From positions 1-40,416 of the IMG/VR virus record IMGVR_UViG_3300042154_002606: 40,416 bases of DNA; one strand, written 5' to 3'. A program made the translations under genes and the position numbers. The notes under the pieces are model-generated. The model was not told the DNA's origin. It was given only the letters and a program-made list of their open reading frames with translations, and did no database searches. The DNA comes from a virus. Shown here in pieces: positions 30,023-38,230 of this stretch. Positions within the stretch are counted from its first letter, which is position 1. Each line of letters starts with the position of its first letter.

Positions 30023-30871
30023 ATGTTATTAGGAGAACTTATCACAACCTTAGCCACGAAAGTGGGAACTGATTCAGCAAATGAATCTTTAAAAACGATT
30101 ATAGGCTTAACCGCAACTATTGAAATAGATGAGGATTTAGCAAAGACTTTTGAAAGTGGTTTACTAACTGCCAATGAAGCAAAAAACAATCCTGACATCA
30201 AAGCTAAATTCTTTTCTGAATTTGCTGATGCGACTGATAAAGAACTGACTTTAGCATTCAAAGGGCTTGGATTGAGCGATGAACAGATTAACGAACTAAA
30301 GGCTTCAGAACCTAAAACATTCAAAAGAATATCAAAATTAACGGATGAAGCTAACAAGCTTATCGAAGCAAAAACAAAAGCAGGAGGTAATGATGAAAAA
30401 TTAAAAGCATTGGATTTAGAATATAAATCTAAGATTTCAGAATTATCGAATCAAGTTGAAAGCTTTAAATCAGCAAACATTGACTTAGTTAATCAATCAA
30501 TTAATAAAGAAATTGATTGGAATATGTCAAGTTTTATTAACCAACATAAAATAACTGAAAGCATACCTTCAGAATATCGCGGATCACTTGCAAAGCAAGC
30601 TGTATCGGATTTCTTCAAATCTAAAGATGCTAAAGTTGTTTTACAGAATGGGGAATTAAAACTAAAAAGACTATCAGACGAAACTTTAGATGTTACAGAT
30701 TTAGATATTAAAACAGGTATTCAAAAAGCCCTTGCCGAAAAAAATCTACTACACATTGCAACCGTTACGCCTCCAGTTGTTACACAACAATCGCAAGCGC
30801 AAGCAACAAAACCGATTAACAACACTTTTGCACAAAACTTGGCAAAAGCTAAACAATCTAACAACTTATAG
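30023..30871 (+). CDS. Probable scaffolding protein
   Basis: A 282-residue, highly helical, acidic protein immediately before the major capsid gene, the normal place of the scaffold. Central coiled coil (about 115-165, KALDLEYKSKISELSNQVE) and a Gln/Ala-rich, flexible C-terminus (QQSQAQATKP). I start it at ATG 30023. The open frame extends 25 codons upstream (MCANLIIFFYLYY...), but that part is hydrophobic and lies in the promoter-like region. Scaffold proteins guide capsid assembly and then leave. No sequence family was matched directly. Confidence 0.7.
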   Translation: MLLGELITTLATKVGTDSANESLKTIIGLTATIEIDEDLAKTFESGLLTANEAKNNPDIKAKFFSEFADATDKELTLAFKGLGLSDEQINELKASEPKTFKRISKLTDEANKLIEAKTKAGGNDEKLKALDLEYKSKISELSNQVESFKSANIDLVNQSINKEIDWNMSSFINQHKITESIPSEYRGSLAKQAVSDFFKSKDAKVVLQNGELKLKRLSDETLDVTDLDIKTGIQKALAEKNLLHIATVTPPVVTQQSQAQATKPINNTFAQNLAKAKQSNNL

Positions 30872-30873
30872 TT

Positions 30874-31950
30874 ATGGCTATTGATTTCAATGTAGCTGGC
30901 GTATGTCCAGCAATTCTTACAGGCTTAGAAATGGTTGCAGGTCTTAATGATCCACAAACTAAGCAAACTCCAGTTGGTGCAACTCTTGCACTTTCTCAAC
31001 CTGAAAACCAATCTGCTGAAATCCTTTCAGTATATGGTGGTAACAAAACAGGTACGATTAAAGAAGTAAGAGTAAAATATTTACCACGTGTTACCGCTGA
31101 CCTTATCAAAGACACTGCGGACTGCGTAGCTGGTGACCCACAGACGTACGTGGAGGACACTACTTTACTTGACATTTATAAGCAATATGATATTGCTCTA
31201 GGAATGGACGAGATACGTGTATTCTGTGAAGAGGCTTCTACTGCCGTTGCTGGATTGCCTGTACCTTACAACTTGAAAGAAGTTAGTAAACGTATTTTAT
31301 CAGCAATGAACGCAATGAGAACGTCTATCAATAATGATGTTGTTACTAAGCTTTCTACTTCTTTCGGCATTAATGTAGCTTCACAGGTTAACACAACTAG
31401 AGAGATTCCTGTAATTTCAAACGGTGCTACGGGTATAGTTGCAGGTGCGCCAGTGCTGGCAGGTTTTCAAACTTTACTTTCTGACTTTACAGAAAATGAA
31501 CTTTACGGTACTCCAATAATTATCGGTAAAGGTAACTTTGAGAAATTCGATTTGGCTACAAATAAATACGGCTTGCAAAATAGCGGTGTTGATTTCTCTA
31601 GTATTTCTCAAGATTACAAATTTTTTGTTGACAAAGCCGTTAATACTATTGTTGGTGTAAATCAATTGGTCGTTATGGGCGAAGGTTCAGCACAGTTCAT
31701 GTCTTGGAATAAATATGTAGGCAAATATGCAGGTACTTTTGGAGGTGCTACTTTGTTTACTATTCCTGACCCAATGATTCCTAACTTAATGTACGATGCT
31801 AAATTTGAATTTGATACTTGTACTGATACTTTCTTATTGAGATTGTCTGTGAATGCAGGTGTTTATGTAGTTCCAACAGATGCTTACGGTACTTATGACG
31901 ACCTAGCTGGTTCTAATGGCTTACTTCGTTATACAGCAACTGCAGTTTAA
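30874..31950 (+). CDS. Major capsid protein
   Basis: A 358-residue protein right after the scaffold gene (2-base gap), followed by a strong terminator, as expected of the most highly expressed virion gene. The sequence has the alternating helical and strand look of a capsid subunit (long spine-helix-like stretch KEVSKRILSAMNAMRTSINN, and beta-rich C-terminal half). No canonical family motif is obvious. The gene is unusually rich in GCT/GGT-type codons and mildly richer in G and C than its neighbours, consistent with high expression. No frameshift or decoration domain is seen. Confidence 0.75.
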   Translation: MAIDFNVAGVCPAILTGLEMVAGLNDPQTKQTPVGATLALSQPENQSAEILSVYGGNKTGTIKEVRVKYLPRVTADLIKDTADCVAGDPQTYVEDTTLLDIYKQYDIALGMDEIRVFCEEASTAVAGLPVPYNLKEVSKRILSAMNAMRTSINNDVVTKLSTSFGINVASQVNTTREIPVISNGATGIVAGAPVLAGFQTLLSDFTENELYGTPIIIGKGNFEKFDLATNKYGLQNSGVDFSSISQDYKFFVDKAVNTIVGVNQLVVMGEGSAQFMSWNKYVGKYAGTFGGATLFTIPDPMIPNLMYDAKFEFDTCTDTFLLRLSVNAGVYVVPTDAYGTYDDLAGSNGLLRYTATAV

Positions 31951-31984
31951 TTTGTTTGTTAGTTCAAATTAAATAAAGTGGCAC

Positions 31985-32015
31985 AAAGCCCCTACTTAAT
32001 GTGGGGGCTTTTGTT
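31985..32015 (+). terminator. Terminator after the major capsid gene
   Basis: AAAGCCCC (31985-31992) pairs with GGGGCTTT (32004-32011), followed by TTGTT. It lies 35 bases past the capsid stop and directly before a -7 box, separating the capsid transcript from the connector operon. Confidence 0.8.
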
Positions 32016-32022
32016 ATTTTTG
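32015..32022 (+). promoter_or_regulatory. -7 box for the connector operon, leaderless
   Basis: TATTTTTG matches TAnnTTTG and ends 3 bases before ATG 32026. No -33 box is seen because the terminator hairpin occupies that space. Spacing to the ATG is the same as at 11946 and 4965. Confidence 0.5.
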
Positions 32023-32025
32023 GGT

Positions 32026-33030
32026 ATGAGAATTTTTAAAGACTATATAGGGCTTAAATCATGCACTTCAGGAACTCCAAGAAGTAACTTTTGGATAAAT
32101 CAAATGGCAGGTGTAAGTTTAAAATCTTTGGATAAAATAAGCAATTCCGAGGATAAGACATTTTCAGCAACTTGGGATAACATTCAAGAACGGTGTACTT
32201 TATTAATTAATGAAGGCATACTTGATAGACTGAATAGACGTGCATTAATGCCTATTGTAAAAGACCAATTACAGTTTGGGTTACAGCCTCAAACGCTTAT
32301 AATGAATAGCGCAAGCAATGACTATGTAGGTATTAAGATTTACGGCATACAAGATAGATACGAGCGTGTGCAATTAACGCAATTTACCTGTTATTCAGAT
32401 AGTACGGTAACAGGCGCAGAGTTCTTAATATACGACTTAAATAAAGGCTTATTGATTAAGACTGTTACAGTTGATCTAACCGAAGGATTCAATGATGTAT
32501 ATTTAGATTTAGAAATTGAAAATAACGGTAACTTATACCCTAATTATTTTTTATGCTATGATAATAATGACTTTCAATTAAACCAAACACAGGCAAGCTA
32601 TCAAGATGATTGTGCGATGCAAAGCACTGGTTTTGTAAATGGCTATTCAATTAGTTGTGTAGGTGCTATTAATACAGGAAAGCAACTAAACGTAAAGTCT
32701 AATGTTACAAGCGTTGCAAATACTTGGGGAATTATACTAGATTTTAATCAAAAGTGCTCACTTGAAGAATTTATATCACCAATTATTGACCGATTTAAAC
32801 TTGCATGGGCTTACTTGTTATTATCTGAAATAGTACAAGAAACAAAGCTATCCGAGAGGTTTAATATATTTACTACTCAATATACCAATGATGAATTAAA
32901 CGGCATGTATGACCATTATATTAACGAATATAATAAGTATATGGATATATCATTTAAAAATATGGTATTACCTACAAACGGGTGCTTTAAAAATAATGAA
33001 AGATTTCAACAAACATATTTAAAACCATGA
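32026..33030 (+). CDS. Putative head/connector protein
   Basis: A 334-residue protein of unknown family. I start it at ATG 32026, right behind the -7 box. An in-frame GTG at 31978 would place the first codons inside the terminator. The centre is beta-rich (about 90-200), and the C-terminal 90 residues are helical and resemble head-completion proteins in placement (RFKLAWAYLLLSEIVQE). Following the capsid gene, it is a good candidate for a head-tail adaptor or capsid-associated protein. It ends in an ATGA overlap with a tiny Cys-rich gene. Confidence 0.55.
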   Translation: MRIFKDYIGLKSCTSGTPRSNFWINQMAGVSLKSLDKISNSEDKTFSATWDNIQERCTLLINEGILDRLNRRALMPIVKDQLQFGLQPQTLIMNSASNDYVGIKIYGIQDRYERVQLTQFTCYSDSTVTGAEFLIYDLNKGLLIKTVTVDLTEGFNDVYLDLEIENNGNLYPNYFLCYDNNDFQLNQTQASYQDDCAMQSTGFVNGYSISCVGAINTGKQLNVKSNVTSVANTWGIILDFNQKCSLEEFISPIIDRFKLAWAYLLLSEIVQETKLSERFNIFTTQYTNDELNGMYDHYINEYNKYMDISFKNMVLPTNGCFKNNERFQQTYLKP

Positions 33031-33167
33031 AAATATTAAATAGTTGTGGTGCAAGAAAAAGAGGATGTAAAACTACTAATTTACCAATTTGTAAAATAGT
33101 AGCTTTGCCAAAAGAGATTGTTTGCGATGAAATTGAATCATACGAACGCCTTAAAAAAGTAGCGTAA
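33027..33167 (+). CDS. Small four-cysteine protein
   Basis: A 46-residue protein starting MKILNSCGARKRGCKTTN with four Cys residues (about 7, 14, 22 and 33) and basic patches. Its start overlaps the stop of the preceding gene (ATGA) and its stop overlaps the next ATG (TAATG), so it is tightly coupled within the connector operon. Four Cys suggest a zinc-bound mini-fold. The function is unknown. It is too short for default gene callers. Confidence 0.6.
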   Translation: MKILNSCGARKRGCKTTNLPICKIVALPKEIVCDEIESYERLKKVA

Positions 33168-33703
33168 TGAAAGTAACATCCAAGACAGACAAGCAACTAG
33201 ATAACACGCTAATGGGCGAAATGTTAGGTAGTTCAATCTTGGGTACTTACATAGACAAGGCGCAACGTAGCGCAGGGCTATCAATGTTAGTAAAAGTAAA
33301 AGAAAGAGTGTTCAATGATGCAGGAGGTAAAAACTCAAACGGTGATGAATTTGGATTGTATGACCCTCAATATTTAAGAGCAAGACTAGGCCTAGTAAAG
33401 CATAGAATAGGGCCTAGAAAACTTACAAGCATGATGGGTAACGAAGGTAAGCGGACTAATAAAAATATTAATCTAATGCTTACAGGCGACTTGGAGGCTC
33501 AATTTAAATTCGGTGTTAGTAATGGAGAATACTGTTTAGGGTTTGAAGCAGAGGCAAATGGTGCAAAATCAAAGATACCTAACGCTGCGCAAAAAGCTGA
33601 ATTTATGGAAAAATTATTTGATGACATATTTCAAATGACAAGTGATGAAGCAGACGAGTTTAACGAAATCTTTTTATACGAATTAGATAAACAATTGAAA
33701 TGA
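33167..33703 (+). CDS. Putative head-tail connector protein
   Basis: A 178-residue helical protein in the head-completion region. Its middle (RLGLVKHRIGPRKLTSMMGNEGKR) is basic, and GEYCLGFEAEANGAKSKIPNAAQKAEFMEK resembles the region of HK97-gp10-like and virion-morphogenesis proteins that tells about closure onto the tail. I recognise it by position and style rather than a sure family match. It overlaps the next gene by 4 bases. Confidence 0.5.
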   Translation: MKVTSKTDKQLDNTLMGEMLGSSILGTYIDKAQRSAGLSMLVKVKERVFNDAGGKNSNGDEFGLYDPQYLRARLGLVKHRIGPRKLTSMMGNEGKRTNKNINLMLTGDLEAQFKFGVSNGEYCLGFEAEANGAKSKIPNAAQKAEFMEKLFDDIFQMTSDEADEFNEIFLYELDKQLK

Positions 33704-34254
33704 GTATTGTAAATAAGATAGTAAACATTATTAACGACAACATTAAAGCTAATAGCTGTATAAATATACGTGCAATTGGACTTAGTGAGGTGTTAATTAA
33801 AGAGGGTAAAACATTCCCCGTAATTTATGAAATGGGAGATATTGAGCATATTTTTTTTGATGATTCATCCGCTTGCGAACTTTATCATTACAATAATTCT
33901 GAAAGCAATAATAACGACAATTCCAAAGGTTTTGGAGCCGACAAGCTTATTGAAAAGCAATTTGATAACTCAATAATTCTTTACGCCCGAAATACCTCAA
34001 CGGAATTTGTAAACGAGATTATTGATAAAGGATTAATGACTATTATAACACAATCGCAAAGAAATGTTTTAGGCGTTAATTATGTTGACGTAAACATCAA
34101 GTCAATCAAAGGTGATAAACAATCAATATACAAAGCCGAATTTGGTGAATTAAGATATAAGATAAACGCAAATGATGTGCTTATTAAAGTCGATTACTCT
34201 ATTAATTACGCTTTACAAAACAAGTGCATTATACCAACACTAAACAACTGTTAA
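33700..34254 (+). CDS. Putative tail terminator/completion protein
   Basis: A 184-residue protein with alternating helices and strands starting MSIVNKIVNIINDNIKANSC. Its size and place, after the connector-like gene, fit tail-completion (gpU-like) proteins that cap the tail tube before joining the head. No motif confirms it. A Asn/Ser/Asp-rich stretch near residues 65-78 (NNSESNNNDNSKG) marks a flexible loop. It starts in an ATGA overlap and is followed one base later by the tail-fibre gene. Confidence 0.45.
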   Translation: MSIVNKIVNIINDNIKANSCINIRAIGLSEVLIKEGKTFPVIYEMGDIEHIFFDDSSACELYHYNNSESNNNDNSKGFGADKLIEKQFDNSIILYARNTSTEFVNEIIDKGLMTIITQSQRNVLGVNYVDVNIKSIKGDKQSIYKAEFGELRYKINANDVLIKVDYSINYALQNKCIIPTLNNC

Positions 34255-34255
34255 A

Positions 34256-35716
34256 ATGGCCATTACCTTTTGGAGAAACGTACAAAGAAAATTAACAACT
34301 ACTGAAATGGATGCCAACTTTGACACGTTGGTTTCTGAAATTGCAAATGCAGGACTAAGCGCAGAAATGCCTGAAGGTCAAATATACATAGGAGATAATA
34401 CAAATACTGCAACACTAGATACACTTGATACTTCTATTGTACCTGAAACAACTGATAAAAGGTATCAAAGTGATTTACAAGATACTTATAACGATGCTAC
34501 ATCAAGCATTCAAACGCAATTAAACAATAAACTAGACCTTGATGGTGGTAACGCTAATCAAGACATAGACATAGATGGGTTTGGGGTTAACGCTAAACAC
34601 TTTAAAGTAAATGGTACTGCAGGTGCTGGTCATATAGGATTAAAACATCAATCTGCTAACATTTCAGCAAGTGCGAGCGAATCTAGTATTGGTGCTGATT
34701 CTGTGGGTGACCCTGTTTGGAAAAATGATGGCGGTGCTATTGATAAACTTGAATTACAATCTAACAAGACAGGTACAGTAACAGGTAATGAAGCAAGTAC
34801 AAGTAAATATTTAACTGTAAAAGGAGTATATGATTGGGCAATAGGTTTATTTGCACCTAAAGCTAGCCCTACATTTACAGGTACGGTAACAACTCCTGAC
34901 ATTGTTGTGAGTGGTGCAACTATTAACACTATTGCACACTTTGATGGAACTAAAAATATTGAGAGTTTACCGTTAGCAACATATCCTAGTTTAACAGAAC
35001 TAAGCTATGTAAAAGGAGTAACAAGTGCTTTGCAAACGCAGATAAACGCTAAATTGTCAGGTAGTGGATTAACTAATAACTATTTGAGTAAATACAATGG
35101 AACTGTAATAGTTAATTCTACAATAACGGAAAACGGAACAACTACAAGATTTACAGGTACTAATAGCTCATTAGGAACTACACTAATAGAGTATTACAAT
35201 TCACTTGGTGCTATTGGTTATGTTAACAATGATGGGTCATATCAGAATTTAAAACAGATAACAGTAGAAAATGCAGGGGTTGCAGCTGTTACACTTAAAA
35301 ATACTGGAAATATTGCGACATTTAAAGGTAGTACTAGTGGTAGCGGAACAAGTGCAGTAAGTATAGCCAACACTACTGGTGCATGGGCATATTTCAACGA
35401 TAATAGGTGGGTACAGTTTTTTACAGCAAATTCAAGTTCTGCATCAATTGCTTTATCACTCCAAGAAGTTGGTACTGGTAATTTTTTATGGCGCTTTTTA
35501 AATGATGGGTCATTCTATATGGGCAACGGAACTAAAGATGCAAGTGCTATACTTCAAGCAGATAGTACTACAAAAGGTAGTTTACCAGCTCCACGAATGA
35601 CAAATGTACAACGTACTAATATAGTATCTCCTGCAATTGGATTAATGGTATATTGCACAGATACAATAGAGGGACTATATATATATAAATCAACAGGTTG
35701 GACTTTCATAATTTAA
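34256..35716 (+). CDS. Tail fibre / host-recognition protein
   Basis: A 486-residue fibre-like protein. The N-terminus (MAITFWRNVQRKLTTTEMDANFDTLV) is a short attachment domain. The middle is a Gly/Ser/Thr/Asn-rich shaft with SPTFTGTVTTPDIVVSG, a repeat seen in phage fibres. The C-terminus holds KGSLPAPRMTNVQRTNIVSPA then GLMVYCTDTIEGLYIY, a signature shared by many flavobacterial surface and phage fibre proteins. It is the most probable receptor-binding protein, alongside the SprB-like tail protein at 21218. It lies after the connectors rather than in the tail module, as if added separately. Confidence 0.75.
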   Translation: MAITFWRNVQRKLTTTEMDANFDTLVSEIANAGLSAEMPEGQIYIGDNTNTATLDTLDTSIVPETTDKRYQSDLQDTYNDATSSIQTQLNNKLDLDGGNANQDIDIDGFGVNAKHFKVNGTAGAGHIGLKHQSANISASASESSIGADSVGDPVWKNDGGAIDKLELQSNKTGTVTGNEASTSKYLTVKGVYDWAIGLFAPKASPTFTGTVTTPDIVVSGATINTIAHFDGTKNIESLPLATYPSLTELSYVKGVTSALQTQINAKLSGSGLTNNYLSKYNGTVIVNSTITENGTTTRFTGTNSSLGTTLIEYYNSLGAIGYVNNDGSYQNLKQITVENAGVAAVTLKNTGNIATFKGSTSGSGTSAVSIANTTGAWAYFNDNRWVQFFTANSSSASIALSLQEVGTGNFLWRFLNDGSFYMGNGTKDASAILQADSTTKGSLPAPRMTNVQRTNIVSPAIGLMVYCTDTIEGLYIYKSTGWTFII

Positions 35717-35728
35717 AAAAATAAAATC

Positions 35729-36127
35729 ATGGCTCAAATATTAAATGAAATCAATTTAGGTGCAGTTGCAAAATACAACGGCATGACAATGTTTAGAAAA
35801 ATAGCTTTATCAGAGGCTTTTATTCCTCAATTCGTAGTAAGCGAAGATGGTGAAAGCTTGTTATCTACTTCTAAGATTATGGTAACGTACAACGAATACA
35901 TTAAAAATTCAAATGATGAAATCATACCAGCTTTATCAGAAAATTTAAAGCGTTACATTCTGCAAGATGAAGAAGTTTGGAAGCCTGTAACTAACCTATT
36001 TAATCAACTTTCACGCACTCCTACAAGCTTAAGTGTTGGATTGTTAGACAGAATAGAAAATGCATTACTTCACATTCCACAAGATGCTCCTGATTGCTAC
36101 CTTGTTAAAAGTACCGACTTTGTATGA
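35729..36127 (+). CDS. Hypothetical protein after tail fibre
   Basis: A 132-residue helical protein with no recognised family. It begins MAQILNEINLGAVAKYNGMT and is hydrophilic throughout. It overlaps the NlpC/P60-like gene by 4 bases (ATGA). The position between fibre and lysis genes could mean a fibre chaperone or a virion component. There is no signal peptide. Confidence 0.55.
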   Translation: MAQILNEINLGAVAKYNGMTMFRKIALSEAFIPQFVVSEDGESLLSTSKIMVTYNEYIKNSNDEIIPALSENLKRYILQDEEVWKPVTNLFNQLSRTPTSLSVGLLDRIENALLHIPQDAPDCYLVKSTDFV

Positions 36128-36555
36128 GAGTTCGCGACATAATTTTAAAAGCTGACAAACACAAGATTGGAAGCAAGGCAATAGCTGAAATTACTAAATC
36201 AGAGTACAGCCATACTGCCGTACTGACAGAAAATAATGAAGTGATTGAAGCTGAAATTCCGCGCGTAATTTGTACCGACTTCGAGAAATGGAAGGCAAAA
36301 AATAAACATCGCGAGTATTATTTCAGCGATTGGTACGATTGTAATATTAATTTGAAATTGCTGATTGGTAAAAATTACGAATTAGGGCGTTTTGTGAACT
36401 ATCTACTTTATAAGCTTACAGGCTCAAAATGGTTTATAAATCGCGATAATGCTAAAAATTACGTATGCAGTGAAATCAATGGACTTTGTAGAGGGTTACC
36501 AAATCCTCATTTATTAGTTCCTCAAGATTTTGTGAAATTCATTAAAAAATCCTAA
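36124..36555 (+). CDS. Permuted NlpC/P60-like hydrolase (YiiX/YaeF type)
   Basis: A 143-residue protein with the permuted papain-like layout: a His in SEYSHTAVL (His30) and, near the end, the nucleophile in NYVCSEINGLC (Cys115), resembling the YCSELV motif of YiiX/YaeF proteins. These enzymes cut amide bonds in peptidoglycan or act on lipid-linked substrates. It stands between fibre and lysis genes, so it may open the cell wall during entry or help release. There is no signal peptide, which favours a virion-borne or holin-dependent role. Confidence 0.75.
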   Translation: MRVRDIILKADKHKIGSKAIAEITKSEYSHTAVLTENNEVIEAEIPRVICTDFEKWKAKNKHREYYFSDWYDCNINLKLLIGKNYELGRFVNYLLYKLTGSKWFINRDNAKNYVCSEINGLCRGLPNPHLLVPQDFVKFIKKS

Positions 36556-36564
36556 TTTAACAAA

Positions 36565-36852
36565 ATGGAAATCACAGAAAAAACAAGGTTTAATTTCAAC
36601 GGCGAAAAAATGTTAGGTGCTTTTGTAGCCGTTTTTTTAGTAGCTTGGGCATTACATTTATATATTACGAAACAAACCGAAAGGGATGACAGGCAAGACA
36701 ATAAGATTGACCTTGTAACCGCTAAAGTAGTATCTTTAGAGCAAGAATTTAAAGCAAGTTCTATTGAAATAAACAATAAGCTAGACCGAATAATTGAAAA
36801 ACAAGAACTTGACCACGACATTGTAATAAGGCACGAATATAGCAAGAAATGA
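36565..36852 (+). CDS. Membrane-anchored coiled-coil lysis protein
   Basis: A 95-residue protein with one transmembrane segment (about 16-34, MLGAFVAVFLVAWALHLYI) and then a charged coiled coil (about 38-86). The shape resembles an accessory holin or spanin-like inner-membrane protein. It overlaps the lysozyme start by 4 bases, so it belongs to the lysis cassette. The opposite strand is also largely open across this stretch, but its frame is a shadow. Confidence 0.65.
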   Translation: MEITEKTRFNFNGEKMLGAFVAVFLVAWALHLYITKQTERDDRQDNKIDLVTAKVVSLEQEFKASSIEINNKLDRIIEKQELDHDIVIRHEYSKK

Positions 36853-37298
36853 AAACAAGTAACAGAGGAATAGAACTTATTAAACGCTTTGAAGGATTAA
36901 GACTAAAAGCTTATGTATGTAGTGGCGGTGTTGACACAATAGGCTACGGTACTACTATTTTGCCAAACGGTATCAAAGTGCCTAAGGGTAGCACTTGCAC
37001 AAAAGAGCAAGCTGAAATGTTTTTAAAAAACGACTTAGAAAAGTTTGAAGCTGGAGTGCGAAAATTAGTAACCGTACCGATTAAGCAGACCCAATTTGAT
37101 GCTTTAGTTTGTTTTTCTTACAATGTTGGCCTAGGCGCTTTGGGGAAATCAACTTTATTAAAAAAGATAAACATAAACCCAAATAGCGAAGAAATCGAAG
37201 CTGAATTTATGAAGTGGTCTTTTGCAAAACATATACAACTTGAAGGGTTAAGATTAAGACGTAAAGCAGAAAGCGAATTGTATGAAAAAATTAATTGA
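36849..37298 (+). CDS. Endolysin, GH24 lysozyme (T4/P22 type)
   Basis: A 149-residue phage lysozyme that cuts the MurNAc-GlcNAc bond. Catalytic Glu15 sits in IKRFEGLRLKAY and Thr30 in DTIGYGTT. The position of the usual catalytic Asp is Cys24 (in YVCSGG), a natural Glu-Cys-Thr variant seen in many GH24 endolysins, and the Asp-to-Cys form of T4 lysozyme is known to be active. There is no signal peptide, so export depends on a holin. The stop lies inside the next gene, which starts 17 bases earlier. Confidence 0.93.
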   Translation: MKTSNRGIELIKRFEGLRLKAYVCSGGVDTIGYGTTILPNGIKVPKGSTCTKEQAEMFLKNDLEKFEAGVRKLVTVPIKQTQFDALVCFSYNVGLGALGKSTLLKKININPNSEEIEAEFMKWSFAKHIQLEGLRLRRKAESELYEKIN

Positions 37299-37506
37299 TA
37301 GGATAAAGGCGGAAGAAACACGTATTGGTAAGCTATTAGTTTACTACGTGCCCTTTGTTGTTGGTATTGTTGCTAGTGTGGTGGAAGTATTGCAAGCTTT
37401 AGAAAGCATGCCTGTAAGCGTGCCTTTTGACACTAAACAAGCTATCGCAATTTGTACTTTGATAGGTATTATTGGGGGAAAACTAACTAAGAAAAAAGAT
37501 GTTTAA
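37282..37506 (+). CDS. Holin candidate
   Basis: A 74-residue protein with two hydrophobic segments (about 19-38 and 52-68), a charged N-terminus (MKKLIDRIKAEETRIGK) and a Lys-rich end (GGKLTKKKDV). This is the class II holin outline. It overlaps the end of the lysozyme gene by 17 bases and the spanin gene by 8. Holins time lysis by making membrane holes for the endolysin. The call is by size, topology and position. Confidence 0.7.
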   Translation: MKKLIDRIKAEETRIGKLLVYYVPFVVGIVASVVEVLQALESMPVSVPFDTKQAIAICTLIGIIGGKLTKKKDV

Positions 37507-37948
37507 ATATATTCTTATTGCTATATTGTGCTTCGTTTTAGGGGCATTTGCAATGTATTCATGCAAATATAATAAACCTGAAATTAAGTACGTAAACCAT
37601 ACTATTACAGACACTTTAATTCAAAAAGTTACAGTTATGCAAAAAGCAAAAGAAGTTATTAAATTGGTGCCTTATACCAAGTTAAAACGTGAAGTTGATA
37701 CATTGCACACAATAGATACGACTGCAAGCGAACTAGTTTTTAAGTTGCTCAGCGAAATAAACAAACGTGATTCAATAATAGCGATTGATTCTATGCAGGT
37801 AGATGCATTAATTAAAATAAGTGACATTCAAACTGCACAAATTGACACTTTAGAAATTAAGTTAAGCGAAGCCAGTAAGCCAAAAAAAGCTTTGAAATAT
37901 AGTTTAATAGCTAATTTTGTTTTATTGCTAGGGTTTATAATGAAATAA
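37499..37948 (+). CDS. Rz/spanin-like protein
   Basis: A 149-residue protein with an N-terminal transmembrane helix (MFKYILIAILCFVLGAFAMY), a long periplasmic coiled-coil region and a second hydrophobic stretch at the C-terminus (SLIANFVLLLGFIMK). The last gene of a lysis cassette with this shape is usually an inner-membrane spanin. The C-terminal hydrophobic end could let a single protein span both membranes, like a u-spanin. It is the final late gene before the noncoding zone. Confidence 0.6.
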   Translation: MFKYILIAILCFVLGAFAMYSCKYNKPEIKYVNHTITDTLIQKVTVMQKAKEVIKLVPYTKLKREVDTLHTIDTTASELVFKLLSEINKRDSIIAIDSMQVDALIKISDIQTAQIDTLEIKLSEASKPKKALKYSLIANFVLLLGFIMK

Positions 37949-37954
37949 TCAGTT

Positions 37955-37996
37955 CGGAGTTCTAGTGTCACGTCTCCGCGAAATTCAAAAGTGACA
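37955..37996 (+). other. Predicted H-type RNA pseudoknot after the late operon
   Basis: Stem 1 CGGAG (37955-37959) pairs with CTCCG (37974-37978). Stem 2 TGTCAC (37966-37971), in the loop of stem 1, pairs with GTGACA (37991-37996). Loop 3 is 12 bases and A-rich (CGAAATTCAAAA). This is a textbook H-type layout. It is followed by a small hairpin AAAGGT/ACCTTT (37997-38015) and the terminator. It begins only 7 bases beyond the spanin stop, so it is the 3' end of the late transcript or part of a small RNA. Confidence 0.5.
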
Positions 37997-38018
37997 AAAG
38001 GTAGCTGAAACCTTTACT

Positions 38019-38050
38019 AAGCCTGTTAATTAATTTTAACAGGCTTTTTT
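38019..38050 (+). terminator. Strong terminator of the late operon
   Basis: AAGCCTGTTAA (38019-38029) pairs perfectly with TTAACAGGCTT (38036-38046) around TTAATT, followed by TTTT. An 11-bp stem with a U run is a clear Rho-independent terminator. Confidence 0.88.
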
Positions 38051-38067
38051 ATTTAAAAATAAATTAC

Positions 38068-38075
38068 TATTTTTG
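38068..38075 (+). promoter_or_regulatory. -7 box before a noncoding unit
   Basis: TATTTTTG matches TAnnTTTG on the plus strand. No coding frame follows until the next terminator at 38200-38230. A proper -33 box is not visible, so the call is tentative. Confidence 0.4.
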
Positions 38076-38081
38076 TTTATC

Positions 38082-38230
38082 CCTTGATAGTAATGTTTCA
38101 TTGTCTTTATTGAACTATTAAAATAACTTGTCACAGACGTGTGAATCGTAGCCCACCAAGTCGAAAGCCACTAAGGTGTTAGTATCGTATTACTAAAAAA
38201 GCCTAGATAATTAAATATCTAGGCTTTTGT
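38082..38230 (+). ncRNA. Putative small RNA between two terminators
   Basis: About 150 bases follow a -7 box and end in a terminator, with no coding frame on this strand. Stems: TTGATAGT (38084-38091) with ACTATTAA (38114-38121, one G-U); ACTTG (38126-38130) with CAAGT (38157-38161) enclosing TCACA/TGTGA (38131-38144); TTAGTA/TACTAA (38179-38196). The loop CAAGTCGAAAGC is similar to AGTCGAAGC of the 7505 RNA, perhaps by chance. No known RNA family recognised. Confidence 0.45.
38200..38230. terminator. Bidirectional terminator at the convergence point
   Basis: AGCCTAGATA (38200-38209) pairs with TATCTAGGCT (38216-38225), with an A run before and a T run after, so it works for both strands. 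The stop codon of the leftward 60-residue gene lies in its loop. It closes both the leftward arm and the RNA unit at 38082. Confidence 0.82.

Noticed and set aside
36552-36845. Minus-strand frame opposite the coiled-coil lysis protein
   Set aside because: It is a shadow of the plus-strand gene, which overlaps the lysozyme start by 4 bases.
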